From Gnetum montanum (taxonomy: Eukaryota; Streptophyta; Gnetopsida; Gnetales; Gnetaceae), in the NCBI GenBank assembly GCA_015680685.1, contig MNCI01009442.1, positions 36,480 through 66,899 on the forward strand: 30,420 bases of DNA, read 5' to 3'. Below the pieces are notes generated by a model. It was not told where the DNA came from, did no database searches, and was given only the letters and a program-made list of their open reading frames with translations. This document shows, in pieces, positions 28,512 to 30,420 of this stretch. The position numbers and the translations under genes are program-made. Positions within the stretch are counted from its first letter, which is position 1. Each line of letters starts with the position of its first letter.

Positions 28512-30420
28512 TATGTAAATGGCTTTGCTAGAATTATGGAAGGATGGAGGTGCCGCATTTTGTATTTGCTCTTAAGGAAATTTCAAGACTGTTGTACCAA
28601 CCAGTATTTCAGCCCAAGAAACGTAGCCACATAAATGACATTGCATCTTTTGATTCACAATCAGTGTCTATTTCAACTCCATTTCCCGTACAGTTTTTTT
28701 GTTCGAGTTGAAGGAGTGGACAAATGATATTTAAATATGCAACCTTAGGAATCAGGGTCTATCTCATGGAGTTTCTATACTTTTCAATCGAGTATCAATT
28801 TCAAAACATATTTTTTAGCATGTTATGTTAAATAAATTGTTTCTTGGATTTCATCACTGATTCAAATTTTTTATTTGAATTTAGTAAGACCCTAATGCCC
28901 TAAATTCACTGAGACCCTTGATCATGAATTGACATCAAGGTTAAGATCTTCATGTGCCATGTGTAGGGACAAGAAAGTTGATAGTACACACATTTTTCTT
29001 GGACAAATTCAAAAATAAAGAAATAAAATTATAAAGAAGAAATGTAGTGATAAACTTCATTTGCAGTTTTGCACGTGTGCAAAAATCTTTCCGCAGAAAT
29101 ATCGGAGGCCCAGCCAGAAAGCCAAAACCAGGATTTTGTCAACATAAGATGCTTTATTGCGTTGCGTTCAATGCAAGCATACGGTGTACTCTTGGAATAA
29201 TGAAAAAACACGTTTTTGCAGTTTTATGCAGTTTTACTTTGGGGGGTTTTTTTTTTTCTTATAATCTATATTGGTCTTTGATGGGATAAATGCAATTATC
29301 TTTGTTATGTGTAAGGACGTTATAAAATCTACCATCACTTTTTTGTTTGCAATTTTATAACAAAGGTATATTTAGTAGGAGAACTTGAAAGCTTACTAAG
29401 AAAAAGTTTAGAGGTGTAGCACACTTATCAAGACCCTAATCTATTAATTCAATTCCTAACTTAAAAGTATGACAACAATGTAGTTCAATTCAATTATATT
29501 GTGTTTAAGTGCTTAAGGATAATAATTAGAATGCAATGTTTTTAAGCTTCTTGTAGCACTTTTGTATGAGATGTGCTCATTGTCTCATACAGATTAAGGT
29601 GGAATTCACATATCCATCATTGCTTCTAAATTGATAGCAAAGGTAGGACTTCAATATGTTTATACTATGAATATGATTATATTCTAACTTTGGGTCATGA
29701 CACACTATTAGGTGTTTCCTTGTTGATAATTTGGAGCACAAGGAGTAAACAAAAGGTTAAGCATTTCATGGTAAGAAACATTTTTGTCTTTTCTAATAAA
29801 AGAAAATTTTATAATTTAAGAAAATTAAAGAAAAAACCTCTTCTAATACTAATCCCAATATATGAAAGGAGGAGGTTTAGCATTAGATTGGTGGCCAGTT
29901 GTAAAACCTTTCCAAATCTCATAGATGAGTTCTTTTTCAAATTTTGCAAATGCTAAGGCATTCCCCATATGCGATGCGTAGTAGTCACTAGGGCCAGTTA
30001 CTATGGAAAATCAACAAGAGCTTGCTAGGATGTCTTCTAGAAACAATATGCAACATGGTTGCCTGCATATTATGAAAAGTACAAGCAAGTTCAATGACAA
30101 AAATTTTGGATAGCAACATGAAATATTAGTGCTTTTAATAAAAAGACCTCTAAAATTATTGATGCCATGAAAAATTAAAGAATTTACATTGCCTACTATT
30201 ATACCTACTTTTAATTTGTAACATTTCTATACTTAGTTGATTTTCTACATTTTCACACTTGTGTTTTTAATGTTAAACATTAGTCCTTTTTAATCATTTC
30301 CCTATTGTTCTCAGTTCATGTGTAGTAGGCTAAGTTCATATTTGATTGGAGGACTTGTGCCCCTTCATTTCATAATCATTGATTGATTGAGGGTTACATC
30401 AATCTAAAGATCATTTATGG
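28512..30420. other. Unassigned right end of window
   Basis: No gene recognised. Open frames at 29029-29289 (both strands) and 29690-29956 have no family likeness, and the last one opens at TTG. A perfect inverted repeat, TTTTGCAC-GT-GTGCAAAA, is at 29067-29084. A run of ten T follows a G run near 29240-29260. Confidence 0.3.

Overview
The window looks like intergenic DNA from a large, repeat-rich seed-plant nuclear genome. The evidence is nested Ty3/gypsy LTR retrotransposons, a decayed CACTA transposase, tRNA-derived repeats and a U1 snRNA gene with plant-type promoter elements. A gymnosperm would fit, because the elements are old, diverged and still in place, but nothing here fixes the species. 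No intact ordinary protein gene is visible. Most long open frames are retroelement pieces or chance frames, and several of them open at TTG or GTG rather than ATG.

Layout. Positions 1-357 are a partial LTR of a minus-strand element that runs off the left edge, followed by about 2 kb without recognisable content. From about 2.3 to 16.3 kb there is a nested pair. Element B is a minus-strand Ty3/gypsy element with LTR 15858-16255, a tRNA-Asp-like primer site, gag, protease, reverse transcriptase and a C-terminal integrase stub. It has been split between two parts of gag by element A (5179-13958, plus strand). Element A has LTRs of 1529 and 1578 bp, a primer site resembling the 3' end of tRNA-Asn, a long gag frame with many nonsense codons, a protease remnant, no reverse transcriptase or integrase, an array of eight exact 38-bp repeats, a polypurine tract and a near-perfect 5-bp target duplication. 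Element A therefore looks like a non-autonomous, gag-only retrotransposon.

Right half. At 16.6-17.5 kb there is a possible further LTR and primer site. At 18.2-18.6 kb lies a diverged relict of the element B LTR family. The AT-rich stretch to 30.4 kb carries a damaged histone H2B copy (21.4-21.8 kb), at least seven copies or fragments of a tRNA-like short repeat family plus two copies of a second short family (22.4-26.3 kb), a fragment resembling a DNA2-type helicase (26.3-26.6 kb), a broken CACTA transposase N-terminus (27.3-27.8 kb) and a minus-strand U1 snRNA gene (28277-28436) with correctly spaced TATA and USE elements.

The U1 gene is the only locus that looks potentially functional in the host. 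Its 5' splice-site pairing sequence, Sm site, stem-loops and promoter are all readable, although its first loop departs from the usual U1-70K-binding sequence.
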